DNA of 64,000 nucleotides. Origin: Diplonema papillatum. Its lineage: Eukaryota > Euglenozoa > Diplonemea > Diplonemida > Diplonemidae. The notes beneath the pieces were generated by a model. That model did not search any database and had not been told where the DNA came from. It saw only the letters and a list, made by a program, of their open reading frames with translations. The stretch spans positions 62,001 to 126,000 of the forward strand of contig JAPJBO010000602.1 in NCBI GenBank assembly GCA_030068145.1. The letters are read 5' to 3'. Shown here one piece after another: positions 21,101 through 31,394 of the stretch. Position numbers and translations under genes: made by a program. Positions within the stretch are counted from its first letter, which is position 1, and each line of letters begins with the position of its first letter.

Positions 21101-21605
21101 TCCCGGTGAGTGGGTGAGCACGAGCCCAGAGAACCAGTGGGTGTCACGATACTCCCCGCTCATCCTGACCTTTCGTCAGAGCACAGCTTGGTGGGCGATT
21201 TTTCAGTTTGCAGGGGCCCTAATAACGGCGGCCATCACCGCGGTACCAACAACAAGCCACATTTGGTGCGGGAACGCGAAGCTGGCGTGCTCACTCATTT
21301 TCTTTGCCCTGTTCATCCTCGAGGCGCGTATCAAACCGCATGCGCGCCCGCGCGACAACTTCATCCACCCAGCCGCCCTCCTTTGTGAGGCCCTTGCTAT
21401 GCTCTCTGCTGGCATCACGCTGTACATGGATGAGCAAGATCACTGGTCTGTGGTCAGTACGCAAGTTCTAGTGCTCATAGCAATCGGCTTATTCGCCGTC
21501 AGGGCCGTTGTCGACGTGATTACCGAAGTGTATCTCTTCCACACCGAAAGACGGGTCCGACTTCAGCGAGAAGAGTGGGGATGCGCACCTTTGGCGTGGA
21601 CGTAG
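18195..21605 (+). CDS. Mucin-stalk seven-membrane-segment surface protein
   Basis: A 1136-residue intronless frame. Residues 1-31 form a signal peptide (core WGFLLLLLQLLGGG), which decides the start at 18195. Residues 38-215 are a Cys-rich ectodomain. Residues 217-725 are about 49 ten-residue repeats of APATVAPPTA type, a likely heavily O-glycosylated stalk. Residues 726-830 form a juxtamembrane region, with about seven hydrophobic segments from residue 834 (GNIALIVTFYWVCYL, SLCIVVWLYQGTILSGLL, IIGCVVTLLCAVLPVWVCL and four more to VLVLIAIGLFAVRAV). The multi-span domain, with GPGEWVS and a WVSRYSPL stretch between segments, reminds me of the C-terminal domain of large kinetoplastid surface proteins such as DGF-1; this is a memory-based impression. 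It is probably a plasma-membrane adhesin or receptor. Ligand and signalling are unknown. Confidence 0.85.
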   Translation: MQALVTLPAERRPTWGFLLLLLQLLGGGESALVQSNTGDCYADTGSGADTHFECRCDEGVLVGFHFHQGDCSAGYSQCYTRCDDEMYPRATPAPRVYPQGLCVTADVIADWPGLYVSHFELGCTWWAQATCPDSTFATDTYMVEPGAYFGVSTRETSSFSTPCYGIGTLTMLVGFNSFNITCPPQLYLTSWTVVQCAGDDYKMDYMCATPSLMRTTNAPSTTAPIPAPATVAPPPATAAPPTAAPATVAPPTAAPATAAPPTAAPATVAPPTAAPATLAPPTAAPATVAPPTAAPATVAPPTAAPATLAPPTAAPATVAPPTAAPATVAPPTPAPATVPPQTAAPATVAPPTPAPATVAPPTAAPATVAPPTAAPATLAPPTAAPATVAPPTAAPATAAPPTAAPATLAPPTAAPATVAPPTAAPATVAPPTPAPATVPPQTAAPATVAPPTPAPATVAPPTAAPATVAPPTAAPATLAPPTAAPATVAPPTAAPATAAPPTAAPATLAPPTAAPATVAPPTAAPATVAPPTPAPATVTAAPATVAPPTAAPATLAPPTAAPATVAPPTAAPATLAPPTAAPATVAPPTAAPATVAPPTPAPATVAPPTAAPATVAPPTAAPATVAPPTAAPATVAPPTAAPATVAPPTAAPATVAPPTAAPATLAPPTAAPATVAPPTAAPATVAPPTPAPATVAPPTAAQATVTPPTAAPATVAPPTAAPPTDALPTIAPQTNAPASLVPPTQTPLIVSTDTPSPEQGAGEQDPVDGDEVLRTIPKSMQTITLVGSYISLSPFGTCAGSATTLAMVTMDCQLNGDRNLPVSLHPLQIKVDGSHALGCAIGNIALIVTFYWVCYLVHRLNPAAEENPTDLKLTDSQLRLKPRGFSHLPSASLCIVVWLYQGTILSGLLLLFKAPSRWSWIIGCVVTLLCAVLPVWVCLNVVHGTQKKSLGRYRDDGNTARPCAAFIIGPGEWVSTSPENQWVSRYSPLILTFRQSTAWWAIFQFAGALITAAITAVPTTSHIWCGNAKLACSLIFFALFILEARIKPHARPRDNFIHPAALLCEALAMLSAGITLYMDEQDHWSVVSTQVLVLIAIGLFAVRAVVDVITEVYLFHTERRVRLQREEWGCAPLAWT
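18886..20362 (+). repeat. 30-bp coding minisatellite in the mucin-stalk gene
   Basis: About 49 units of 30 bp (GCACCAGCCACCGTGGCACC then ACCAACTGCA) encode AP-ATVAPPTA. One in-frame 9-bp deletion sits at about 19806. A 300-bp higher-order period is visible: 19141-19440 and 19441-19740 share the same order of variants, including the CCACCACAAACT variant at 19207 and 19507. Frame is kept throughout, which supports selection for coding. Confidence 0.95.
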
Positions 21606-22259
21606 CCAGGTTTCACCACGGGAAGCATGGCTCCCTAAGATGTTGGCTAACGGAGAGTGGCACAAGACTCGGCCGGACCGAGTATCAGCCCATGTGCCCA
21701 CGTAAATGTGTCTATCTCGAAGACAACCCTTTAGCGTCAAGCACCCAGCTTTACGACCCAGCAAGTTCACGTCGCCCTCTGTCATATTTTCCAAAGGTGT
21801 CCATCCCAAATCAAAGCGGTCCTGCGGCCCAGAATACGGTCATGAAAAATATACCATTAACAAACGCCAAGTATCGGGGCCAGGACCGGCAACAGTTTAG
21901 ACTTGGACACTGCTCTACATACTGCTCTATCCGTTCGTGTATGAAAAATAAAAAGTGGCAGGGGCCCTTCCGGGCGAGACATGAAGCAACATGCAGAAAC
22001 GAAGTTTATCTCTAAATAATGCCAAGTGAATCGCTGTGCGCTCACCTTAATTCCGTGCGACTAGTCTACACCCGACAGAAGAAAAAAACCAGCTTCGAAA
22101 GAAATCAAGAAACCCGCAATCAAAATCTGCACTGCATCGTGTTACTCCTTAAAATGATCATTAACCATGGCCCCCTGATCGCCGCCTGGATCTTTTCAGC
22201 ACATTTCCTATCAGCGGAACCCACCCGTCAATGACGGGTCATCACATGGACCGATCAAA
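21606..22259. other. 3' flank of the mucin-stalk gene, no gene seen
   Basis: No convincing frame or repeat relationship was seen. Confidence 0.4.
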
Positions 22260-22299
22260 GTTTGGTAGTCTACCCCGGACTGGGACGGAGCCGTGGGGC

Positions 22300-23430
22300 G
22301 CCGTGTGTCACGCGACTGGCTTGTTTAAACCTTCGTGAGGCAAGCTGCTCGAATAGTTCTGAAAAGTCCATTAGTGGTACCCCCGAAAACCGTTTAAACA
22401 TTCGTGAGGCAAACTGCTCGAGTAGTTCCGAAAGTCCGTTCGTGGTACCCCCGAACGCCGAAGTTACGAAGTGCGCAAGAACTCCGCACGACTCACGCAC
22501 TCAAAGTTCGACTTATACGCACAAACTACGCACCAGGCGACCAAGAGAAGGAGGGGGACGCGACCCAGAGAACCGGCTAAGTAGCCTGGAACTAGTGTGA
22601 TGGACCTTTCTTCGGAGGGGCTCACGCACTCAAAGATCGACTTATACGCACGAACTACGCACTCCACAATATGGGGTTTTCGGGGGTACTAGTATTCCGT
22701 TGAGTTTGAATCTACGTCACACAAATTACACTATCCCCGTGGTGTACATCCGTGTTCACGTGTGCGTTTGTGCCGACCCCGCAACGTCGCAAGGGAAGGT
22801 CGTTCACTTACCTTTGTCTACCTGCGTGGCGTGCCTTCTCAGAAACACGGCTCTATAAAGCTGGACCGTCGTAGGTTCTGTCCCTACCTACCTACTACTC
22901 TGGCGAAACAGCAGTCAAGGGAACGGACTTGAAACTGTCAGCGGGGAAAGAAGACCCTGTTGAGTCTGACTCTAGCCTGACTTTGTGCAGTGACACGAGA
23001 GGTGTAGAATAGGTGGGAGGCCGCAACAGTGAATTACCACTACTCCTGTTGTCGCTTTACTTGTCCAATGATGGGAAGACGGCAGCTGCTCCCTTGTGGG
23101 GTTAGGGTCTTTGGATCCATAGCTTATCCTTTTCCAGCGGGCGCCGCCATCAACAAATGACGGCTGGATTGTGCCTTATGGTCTGGTAGTCAACTCGCTC
23201 TTCAATTGACATTCGAGAGTTGCGCCATTGCCGATCCCCCCCCGGGGCTCAGCCGGATAGCCCCGAATCTTCGCAGCCATTACCGCGCAGTGATAGGGGA
23301 ACGTGGGTTGCGTGCATAAGTCGAACTTCGAGTGCGTGAGCCCCTCCGAAGGTCCATCACACTAGTTCCAGGCTACTATGCCGGATCTCTGGGTCGTGTC
23401 CCCTCCTTCTCTTGGGCACCTGGTCTTGCG
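22300..23430. repeat. Inverted-repeat-bounded dispersed repeat
   Basis: Bases 22490-22680 hold two direct copies of ACGCACTCAAAG(T/A)TCGACTTATACGCAC. The block with ACTAGTGTGATGGACC (22593) returns inverted at 23345-23370. A further direct copy lies at 53100-53230. TTTAAAC(C/A)(T/A)TCGTGAGGCAA is also duplicated at 22325 and 22391. The roughly 630 bp in between (22685-23310) show no gene. It could be a non-autonomous transposon, but no flanking duplication was identified. Confidence 0.65.
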
Positions 23431-23990
23431 TCTTGCTGGTCCGTCCGGGCTGGTCGCTTCGCGCTTCCCCTTCGTCTTGCATCACCTCGTCTCCACTCTC
23501 TGCCGCACGGGCTTCTTCGGTTTGCGCGGCGTGTGCAAAACGGAGCGGGCGAAGGGGCTGAGCGGCGCCATCCCCAAGTGCACGTCCAGCGACGTTGTCG
23601 CCATGGCACGTGACGACTCATCGAAAGAAAGCCGGCGGCTTCAGGGTTGGCGACCCTGCTTCGGAACGACGAAACGCGAGCCAGCTCGTAGGTGCCTAGT
23701 GCAGACATGCGCACGCAGTTCGTTCAGAGAAAGCCTGCCGAAAAAGTTGCGCCACACCTAATCCCGGAAGGGGTCAGCAGAATGACAATGGCTTCGGCGC
23801 CTCCGAGTATTTTCGGAGCACACTAAGCCAGCCGCCAGGCGTTTTCTTTTCTACAGAAGCGCCAGCTTGGAATGAAATGCTCGACGATAGCTGCCAGACA
23901 AAAGAACCGAGATACCAAGTGCTGTAACTACCGAACCACGTGTTGAACGGACGTGAGGTCATGCGGGTCTACCCCAACACGACAAATCAC
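23431..23990. other. No confident gene
   Basis: Short overlapping frames only. Nothing is supported. Confidence 0.35.
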
Positions 23991-24250
23991 ACAAACACGT
24001 CTTCTTGTTGCGTTAGTGGTGTGGTTCTTTGACAGCGTGAGCCGATGCCTCTCATCTCACCTTTAAAACACGGCTGAGTCACGCATGCTCTTGACAGACG
24101 CTAGCGTCCGACATTTTGCACGCGCGTCGCAGTCGTTGGGTGGTATTGACAAGGGGGTTCATTGGACACTCGGATGAGCTTCGTTACTTCACCGCCGCAG
24201 GTTCGTCTTCTTGTTGCGTTAGTGGGGAGTCATTTGCAAGCAAATGAGTA
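23991..24250 (-). repeat. Dispersed repeat R5, inverted copy
   Basis: Reversed, this matches 40085-40270 and 40288-40450, and in part 63290-63360. It contains the palindrome GACGCTAGCGTC and the conserved junction GCGGCGGTGAAGTAACGAAG. The inverted arrangement relative to 39.8-40.4 kb means the two flank about 15 kb. Confidence 0.85.
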
Positions 24251-24255
24251 CCACA

Positions 24256-24949
24256 CTATGCCAGCTTTTCGCTACGTGACTCCAGAAGGGTCACTTTTGC
24301 CGCGCTTTCGTCGTGGTGCAACCCCTTGTCGGTTGCAAACTGTTCTTGGAAGTTACTCACGAGTTCATAATCCGAAAAAGGAATCGGAATCTTCGCTTTC
24401 CCGTTTGCGCCGACAGGCACGCCGGGATGCGGAGGACGCGAGTAGCCGGGAAGAGCCGGCGGGAGGGCGCGATCGTTGTGTGACCCGTGGAGGGCGCAGT
24501 GGCTGTGTGCCAACTCCGACTTCCGAGTCAGAACCAGAGCAGAATCAGAACCAGAAAAAGGGCCCGAGTCAGGGCCTGCCATCGAAGAGGGCCGGGCGGC
24601 GCCGGGTGGGCGCGGTGGGTTCGGGTCGGCGAGGCCAGTGCCGTCTTCGTCGAGATCGGAGCGCCGTCGTCGTCGTGCTCGCTCGCAGCGCGGCTGCGGG
24701 AGAGGCTGTGGGGGTGCATGGCGCGGGTCGCTTCCAGCCTGCTGGCGGGGGGGCGCGCTTCGGGGGCGACTTCGTCGTCCGCCTCCTCCGGCCGGAATGT
24801 GTCCCAGGTGGGGACGGCGCGCGCCGCTTCCGGCCTGTGAGGCCGTCGCTCTCGCCAAGGCTGCGACCGCCACCGCCGCCGCCGCGATCTCCGCCGCGAC
24901 CAGTGCCGCGGCCGCCTCCACCGTCTCCGCCACTTGTCTCCGCCGCCAT
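24256..24949 (-). CDS. Gly/Arg-rich then Pro/Arg-rich protein (possible)
   Basis: The GC-rich minus strand is open in two overlapping frames. One starts at 24949 (MAAETSGGDGGGGRGTGRGG, RGG-like) and stops at 24569. The other is open from 24933 to 24256 and ends in a well-mixed stretch (GANGKAKIPIPFSDYELVSN). A splice or frameshift between them would give an RGG-type RNA-binding-like protein of about 225 residues. A + frame also spans this interval. GC bias makes long ORFs likely by chance, so this is tentative. Confidence 0.3.
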
Positions 24950-25025
24950 GACCCGCTACCCCCGGCCAGAGTTTCTGCTCTTCGTATTGTCTGACGAGAA
25001 CTGCCTAGAAGAAAGGGAGAAGTAA

Positions 25026-25790
25026 GGACACGTCTTTGTAACTGATAGCACTAGCGCAACGGAATGTCGATTGACTGCCTTAACCCGGAGAAACGAGCTT
25101 GGGCGAGGTCACCTTCTTCCAAAACTTGACTGTTTCTTTTGAACCAACCACACCCTGAAGGCTGTGTAGAGTTCTCTAATCGACTTTCGTGGTGCATCAA
25201 CTCCCTCAGTGAAACTGTGACTGGCATGCGTAGAAACTACAGCCTTGTAGTGAACCAATGCTGCCAGGTGCACCACCACCCGGACGACGGCCTGCGCATT
25301 CAGTGCTGCCGGGCGCATCGGCTGACGCGATGCGGGACCTGCCCGTGCTGCGGGCATCACAGGGGTGGTGCTGGCCGCGACAGCAGCAGTGCACACCGCG
25401 CACTTCTGCTTTGCGTAGGCATCGCAGACCGACTGCGTGCGGAGCAGAGGGTCCGCCTGCGCAGCCGGTACAAGCACGGGAAGGCGCGGGCGTTGCGGCA
25501 GAGGGGTGGGCACGTCCCAGCGCAGCGAACGCTGTGCCCGCCGTGTCGCGTCGTACTGCGGGAACACGTCCCCGCCCCAGTCCTTCCCAGCTGCCCGGAA
25601 AGCTCGTCTCCAGCACCCCGTGCGTCTCCTCGCCCCCAGCGAAGCGTGGACGAGGTGTCAATTCCCCCCACAGCATTTGCACCCACACAAACACAACAAA
25701 GTCCTGAGTCCTCTATATTTCCTCCCTTCCATTCGGAGTCAAAGCAGCTACGTCGAGTATTTTTTTTAGTGTAAGCAGTGTTAACTTGTT
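25026..25790. other. GC-rich ORF-dense stretch, no gene chosen
   Basis: Overlapping frames are open on both strands over 25109-25774 because of base composition. The reverse of 25160-25225 repeats 950-1000. No domain is recognisable in any frame. Confidence 0.4.
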
Positions 25791-26040
25791 GCACCTGCTT
25801 TGTAGTCAAGTTCTTGAGGAGGCTGCCAGCTGCGGAATATCAAATGCCGATGACTCCCCACTATCGCAACAATATTCCAACATCAAAGGAGGTAAATGTG
25901 CCGTAGCCCACACGAAACACAGGCGAATCTGGGTTCAGTGGCGGGCGTAAGCGTTCAACAAAAAGACCCGCTTTGCAGTTGTATTGTCTCCCCCTGTAAC
26001 CTCCTTCGAAATGAGCACAAGGCAGCCCCTCGAGTATTTG
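25791..26040 (+). repeat. SINE-like repeat R4, copy 1
   Basis: Starts GCACCTGCTTTGTAG, runs through AAAGGAGGTAAATGTGC, CCACACGAAACACAGG and GTGGCGGGCGTAAGCGTTCA, and ends CCCCTCGAGTATTT. Full copies are at 41097-41304 and 46618-46826; a truncated one is at 30653-30781. This copy has an extra segment near 25840-25880. Confidence 0.85.
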
Positions 26041-26689
26041 TGTTGCAGCACCCTCTCACCTCTCGAAGGTGCCCTTTTTGCGCGTTCTTTTATATGAAAT
26101 GCTTTCGAACTACCTTCCGGAATCATTCAGATATTGCCAACCACAACGATCAACCACACAAGAACAAGCACACAACCCTTCACGTACTACCCTTCCCCTG
26201 AACTAAGATTTCCCCCCATACGGACCAACCCCGAACCAGGGGCAGGTACAGTTTGTAAGAGACTGCATGTAAAAGCAGGAAAAGGTCATGGATCAGTCAG
26301 AACCGAGCAAGTTCTTCGGGTTTGCGGGCCGGCGGGTTTGTAGGCGGGAGCATAGTCTGGCAAAAAAACGCCTCTCGTTGGGAATCCGCGTAGATTCTTC
26401 GCGGATTGCCCTCCCGTTGACATCCCTTCCCGAAGGAGATTGGATACTCCTCGCTTATCCCGCGAACACTGTCTTGTTTCGATTTGGAACTGCAAGGTTA
26501 GTCTTGCACAATCCCCGCCCCAACCCTTTTGCTACTTGGAGCCGGGAAGTGCTCGTAAGGCAGGATCGCACCGCAGGTATGCACGGGCAAGTGCGACCGA
26601 ACAATTGCTTTTGACAGGAGGGTTTTCGGAGATATCCGTGAGCGTGGAATCACTGCCCAGAAACCGATTAGAAATCTTGATTCAGTGCC
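26041..26689. other. No confident gene
   Basis: A + frame spans 26288-26614 but has no recognisable features. Nothing else is supported. Confidence 0.35.
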
Positions 26690-27070
26690 ATATACAGTGC
26701 GGTCCTGTGGACGGCCAGGAAACAACTGGCGAGCCTCGAAAAAGACACAGAAGTCCCTGTGGACGGCCAGGAAACAACTGGCGAACCACAACTCGTTGTG
26801 CCTTCCCATGATGAGCATGCAGCGGTGATCCCATCCAACCTCAGGGTACGAGAAAGCGCGGATTTGTATGTGCCTCGCTTCCTTTTACTTTCATCAAATT
26901 GATGAAAGTTGACAATAGCACAATAATTTATTTCTGCCGCCTTTTCTTCTCTGTGGTGCTGCCGAAACAAGATACTGCTGAAATGCCGTGGAGCGAGTCC
27001 GTATCGTCCTGAAGTGCTGTACCACACCGTCTGGAAGCAGCCCACCCGGGAAAGTACATTAATTAAGTCC
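26690..27070 (-). repeat. Inverted copy of the 11699-12290 repeat
   Basis: Reversed, it matches 11699-12240 with deletions. An inserted palindrome-like CATCAAATTGATG lies at about 26893-26905. A 45-bp block with CTGTGGACGGCCAGGAAACA is doubled (26702 and 26756). AT-rich DNA (27058-27170) follows. Confidence 0.8.
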
Positions 27071-27639
27071 AAAATGCAGAAAATCTAAGAAAAATGGGGC
27101 CGACCAAATTAATAACGACATAATTAAAATGTACTCGAATTAAAGTCGCACTAATTATGAGCTAGACTGTACATGTAATCGTTACTACATGTATCCCTTT
27201 GGGGGTAGTTTTTCTCAGCCACGGATAAATCCCTGGGCTTTTGGCCAGGTGGGCGGCCAGAAAAATCCTGTCAGAGCGAATCCAGCAGAGTTTTCTTCTT
27301 GTGTTACCAATGCATTGTTGGTACTAAAATGTAGTAGTTGGCAGCGTACTACATGAACTTACCAAAGCAGGTGCGTTCCGCTAGTGCGCACAAACAAAAA
27401 AAGAGGAAACGTAAAATGCCCAAAACACCAACCAACCAATACTTTGGCTCCAATCAACAATTCATGCCGACCGCACGGCGTCGCAGGCAAATGACTGAGC
27501 GAATGTCGCTGGAAACCAGTCTTCGTGCTAAGAACAATCTGCAGCGATGACGTAAAGTATAACCAAACATATACGATGGGGTCCGGCCTGAAGCTGGAGC
27601 TAAAAGCTGGAGTAAAAAAAGCGGGTGTCGCGCCCGCTT
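27071..27639. other. AT-rich then unassigned DNA
   Basis: TTAATTAA-rich sequence to about 27170 resembles element termini at 9.0 and 12.3 kb. Short copies of TACTACATGTA follow near 27190 and 27343. No gene. Confidence 0.4.
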
Positions 27640-28445
27640 TCAGAGTGTACATTTACACGCGTTTGGGGTACATTTCCACGGTGTCGCACCCGCTTTCAGA
27701 GTACATCTAACACGCGTTTTGGGTGTAGCATCCGTTACACGCGTTTGGGGTGTAGCATCCGTGGTACATTTACACGCGTTTTCGGTGTCGGTGTTCCTTC
27801 AGAGTGTACATTTCCACGCGTTTTGGGTGTAGCATCCGCGGTGTTACACCCGCTCTCAGAGTTTACATTTCCACGCGTTTTCGGTGTAGCATCCGCGGTG
27901 TTACACCCGGTTTCCAAGTGTACATTTAACACGCATTTTGGGTGTAGCATCCGTGGTACGTTTCCACGCGTTTTGGGTAGCATCCGCGGTGTCGCACCCG
28001 CTTTCAGAGTGTACATCTAACACGCGTTTTGGGTGTAGCATCCGCGGTGTTACACCCGGTTTCCAAGTGTACATTTAACACGCATTTTGGGTGTAGCATC
28101 CGTGATACGTTTCCACGCGTTTTGGGTAGCATCCGCGGTGTCGCACCCGCTTTCAGAGTGTACATCTAACACGCGTTTTGGGTGTAGCATCCGCGGTGTT
28201 ACACCCGGTTTCAAAGTGTACATTTAACACGCATTTTGGGTGTAGCATCCGTGGTACGTTTCCACGCGTTTTGGGTAGCATCCGCGGTGTTACACCCGGT
28301 TTCAAAGTGTACATTTAACACGCATTTTGGGTGTAGCATCCGTGGTACGTTTCCACGCGTTTTGGGTAGCATCCGCGGTGTCGCACCCGCTTTCAGAGTG
28401 TACATCTAACACGCGTTTTGGGTGTAGCATCCACGGTGTTACACC
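27640..28445. repeat. Tandem array with higher-order structure
   Basis: About 14 units of roughly 55-60 bp combine TACATTTAACACGCGTTTTG, GGTGTAGCATCCGCGGTG and TTACACCCG(C/G)TTTC. From about 27900 on, variants alternate regularly (CTAACACGCG, then TTAACACGCATTTTGG, then GTACGTTTCCACGCG), giving a composite period near 150 bp. The sequence opens frames on both strands, but a single-copy coding role is not supported. Confidence 0.95.
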
Positions 28446-29440
28446 CGCTCCTCGAGTGGGCGTGCCACGGACACACCTTCTTTAGCTCCACCTTCTGGGG
28501 TCGGACACCGTTCTTCTTTCCCCTCCCAACCGACCAGTGCCGTGTTGAGCACACATCCATTCCAAGCACGTTCTTGCAATCCCCCCCTGCGACCTGTGAA
28601 CCTCACGAGACTTGACGACTTTGGAAATCGCAGTTCCATTGACCCAGACACAAACCTTGCGATTCAAATCCTGAAGCTATGCGATGCTCGTTCTCGGACC
28701 CGGGATCAAACAGAGTATCAATCCAAGCACGTTTCTTGCAATCCCCCGCGACCCAACGGAGGTTCCTAACTTATGTCTCAACCTTTCGATTTCCTTAATG
28801 TCCCCGACCGGTTGAGGGAGCTAATGCGGGAGTGAAAAGGTGCGGGAGTGGTTTTACGCAAAATTAACACGAATTCGCCTGTATTCAGCACCAAAATGCG
28901 AAAGTGGCGCTCATGCATTGCGGGTCTAATACTCCCGCATTGCGGTTGTGAATGAATGGTGTGCCACTCCCGCATTGCGGGTGAATTCGTGCCATTTTTG
29001 TTTGTACGTGCCGGGGAAGATTAGCCTGCTAGTACGAAACCACCACCACCAGGAGCAGCTGCAACCGTTGCTCCTGCCCGGCATTCATTACCAGACGCAC
29101 GATGATCAGCATTTTGTGCCAGTCTGTGTGTTCAATCCGAACGGTACAGCTCTTCCCTCGTGAACCACATACTAAAGAAAAAAGCCAGCCACGGCCCAGC
29201 GCACGAAAATAAATATGCCCTGGAGACTGGAGCCACTTTTTTAAAAAAAGACCGGGTCATCGGCCTTAGTGGGAACACCGATTGTTACTACGAAAAGAAA
29301 TATAAGGGGGGGGGGGGGGGGAAAAACCGACCGCACAAACGACCGCACAACAATCCCCCATCCGGTGGGGGAGTCTGCTGTGCGGACTCTCCCTCCGCCC
29401 TGCGAGACCAATCTACCTCCACCCCCCTCCCGACCTCTAC
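28446..29440. other. Unassigned, fragments of dispersed repeats
   Basis: 28530-28590 shares GTTGAGCACACATCCATTCC-type sequence with 29636 and 42770. TCCCGCATTGCGG is repeated at 28930 and 28967. A G run lies at 29307-29321. No gene. Confidence 0.5.
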
Positions 29441-29700
29441 CCAGGGGGCCTTCTCCCCGTGAAGGATTCGCCTGTGCTCTAGTAGCACGGGTGGTCCTGG
29501 CTGTGACGAGCTACGAACAGCCGCCTGACAAACCAGACTCACACCGCAGTCCTGTCTGCAGACACTCAGGTTCCGCGCTGATGATGGTCCGCCTTATGTG
29601 TCCGTACCGAAACACGGCGCAGACGGGACCAGTGCGGTGTTGAGCACATACCCATTCCAAGGTTCTTGCAACACCCCCCACCCGACCTCTACCCAAGCTC
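29441..29700 (+). repeat. Dispersed repeat R6, copy 1
   Basis: TTCGCCTGTGCTCTAGTAGC through CAGTGCGGTGTTGAGCACAT matches 42590-42815 closely, apart from a short deletion. Confidence 0.85.
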
Positions 29701-29919
29701 AATATATCACGCTTAAAAACACCATGGAAAGGACAAAAAAAACCAATCCACAAATACCGCTACAACGTCATCGCTGAAAACCGACCGCTACCTCCAATGC
29801 GACGCAGGAACAGGGTTTTATTCTAGGGGTTCAACGGGGTCCTTCAACGAAAAATTGAGAGTCTCAGGGGTCCAAGGGAGTCCAAGGGGACCAACAGTTT
29901 CCAGATTGTAGCTCTCAGT

Positions 29920-30240
29920 GTGCCCACTGCAGAACGCGATGCATCACAAGATTATGTGCAAAGCCCCGACGAGGCGAAAGTCAGCGTCGTCAAACGAAAT
30001 CAGGGAAAAGGGACGCTGCTGCAAGGCGAGGATTTAGCAGTAGTTACCGCACCCTTTTCCATTTTCCTTGTACGGCCCGGTTTCCGATCGTCACAGATCT
30101 GCTCCGTACCTGACACTGTCATGCAATGGGCGAGAGTACCACCCAGTGTTCGCGCTAAGGAAAAAGCGGCTGATTTCAGCCGGATTTGCGACAACATCTT
30201 GCCCGGTTTGTGCGTCAAGCTGACTCCACGGGCGGCATAG
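29920..30240 (+). CDS. Unrecognised ORF, possible exon
   Basis: An open frame of about 106 codons has well-mixed composition (for example SVVKRNQGKGTLLQGEDLAV and ADFSRICDNILPGLCVKL). It is preceded by CAACAGTTTCCAG, a plausible splice acceptor, at 29892-29904. A second frame at about 30430-30652 (NPAAELQTKWDKVNPPARH...) has similar quality but sits in another frame after a gap. The two could be exons of one gene. No family is recognised. Confidence 0.3.
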   Translation: MPTAERDASQDYVQSPDEAKVSVVKRNQGKGTLLQGEDLAVVTAPFSIFLVRPGFRSSQICSVPDTVMQWARVPPSVRAKEKAADFSRICDNILPGLCVKLTPRAA

Positions 30241-30652
30241 CCAAAGCTTACACTGTTGAAAATCGGCTGATTTTGTGCGAGTCTGCCGGTAAAAAAAAAA
30301 AGGCTCGGAATCAATCAGCCGGCAAGCCGGCTGATCGCGCGCACACTGGGTTGACCTGGAAGAAAATTGTTTGGTCAGTGAATGGAGCCGGACCCCTCAA
30401 AACCGAAAGATCCCGAGTCCTGGAATAAACCCTGCAGCAGAACTGCAAACAAAATGGGATAAGGTGAACCCACCAGCACGTCACCCTGTGCTGAAGAGGC
30501 TGTGCCAAGACTCTGTCGCTGACCTCGCTGCCGAGAAACCCAGTAAAACTCAAACAATCACTCAATGTGCCGGGAGTGAAGCGCCCGACCAGAAGAAAGA
30601 ACCCAGGGCTTATGCTCCACGTGTGGAACGTGTGGGTTTAATTTTCGTATAA

Positions 30653-30781
30653 GCACCTGCTTTGTAGGAAATACCTGAGGAGGCTGCCAGCTGCAAAAGA
30701 TCAAAGGAGGTAAATGTGCTGTAGCCCACACGAAACACAGGTGAATCTGGGTTCAGTGGCGGGCGGAAGCGTTCAACAAAA
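30653..30781 (+). repeat. SINE-like repeat R4, truncated copy 2
   Basis: Matches the first 130 bp of the R4 unit, up to GCGTTCAACAAAA, then diverges. Confidence 0.85.
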
Positions 30782-31199
30782 TGCAATGTGTGAGGAAACT
30801 GAACCGCCCAAGTAGACCTTCTGATCATGATCATTTGCCAAATTTGCCACCTGAAACCACGTCCAGGATTTGGGCTCAAGGTAGTGCGGTCAACGAAAAC
30901 TTCGCATTACACCCGAAAAGCGTTCGGGGCACCCGCTGTTGGTTGACTTGTGGCTCTTGCATCTGCAAGCACGGTCTCGAGCGACTGTTGGTGTCTGTGG
31001 CTTGACTGGGGGGATGTGAAAACCGTTTCAGATTCGCGCCATCCTTCTTTTTAACCAACGACCAGTAAAATACCGACCTTCTAATCCACAAAGAACGCTA
31101 GTAAGGATGTCGTACGGTTGCACCATGCACTGCTGTGTGTAGGATGCTTACTAACTCCAGCTCGTACTCCAGATTCTGAGGCTGGTCCACCGTATACTA
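30782..31199. other. No confident gene; degenerate dispersed motif at about 31060
   Basis: The stretch ATACCGACCTTCTAATCCAC at about 31069 is shared with 61112 just after the GGTCA-CGGAGAC motif there. Nothing else is supported. Confidence 0.4.
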
Positions 31200-31380
31200 T
31201 TTGGCAGCAAAGGCCATCCACGCGTGTCGAGGCCATTTCTCTTCGCTGCCTCAGCAGTGTTGCTATTGGGCAATTTGCGTACCTGCTACCATCCTTAGAT
31301 GTGGTTGCCGTTCCTCAGGCTCCCTCTCCGGAATCGAACCCTGATTCCCCGTTACCCGTTAACAGCCACGGTAGTCCGCG
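31200..31380 (-). rRNA. 18S (SSU) rRNA fragment
   Basis: Reversed, this reads GGGTTCGATTCCGGAGAGGG and then AGCCTGAGGAACGGC, CCACATCTAAGGATGG and CAGGTACGCAAATTGCCCAA, followed by TGAGGCAGCGAAGAGAAAT. This is the conserved 5' region of nuclear small-subunit rRNA (around helix 12-16). The last two blocks fit the Euglenozoan form. Only about 180 bp is clear and both sides run into unrelated repeats, so it is a displaced fragment rather than a working gene. Confidence 0.8.
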
Positions 31381-31394
31381 TCAAAAGCTGGACG

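Noticed and set aside
25109..25774. Long ORFs on both strands
   Set aside because: GC-rich composition opens both strands. Part is a dispersed repeat and no domain is visible.
27640..28445. Possible CRISPR-like array
   Set aside because: Units are contiguous with no unique spacers and the context is eukaryotic, so it is an ordinary tandem repeat.
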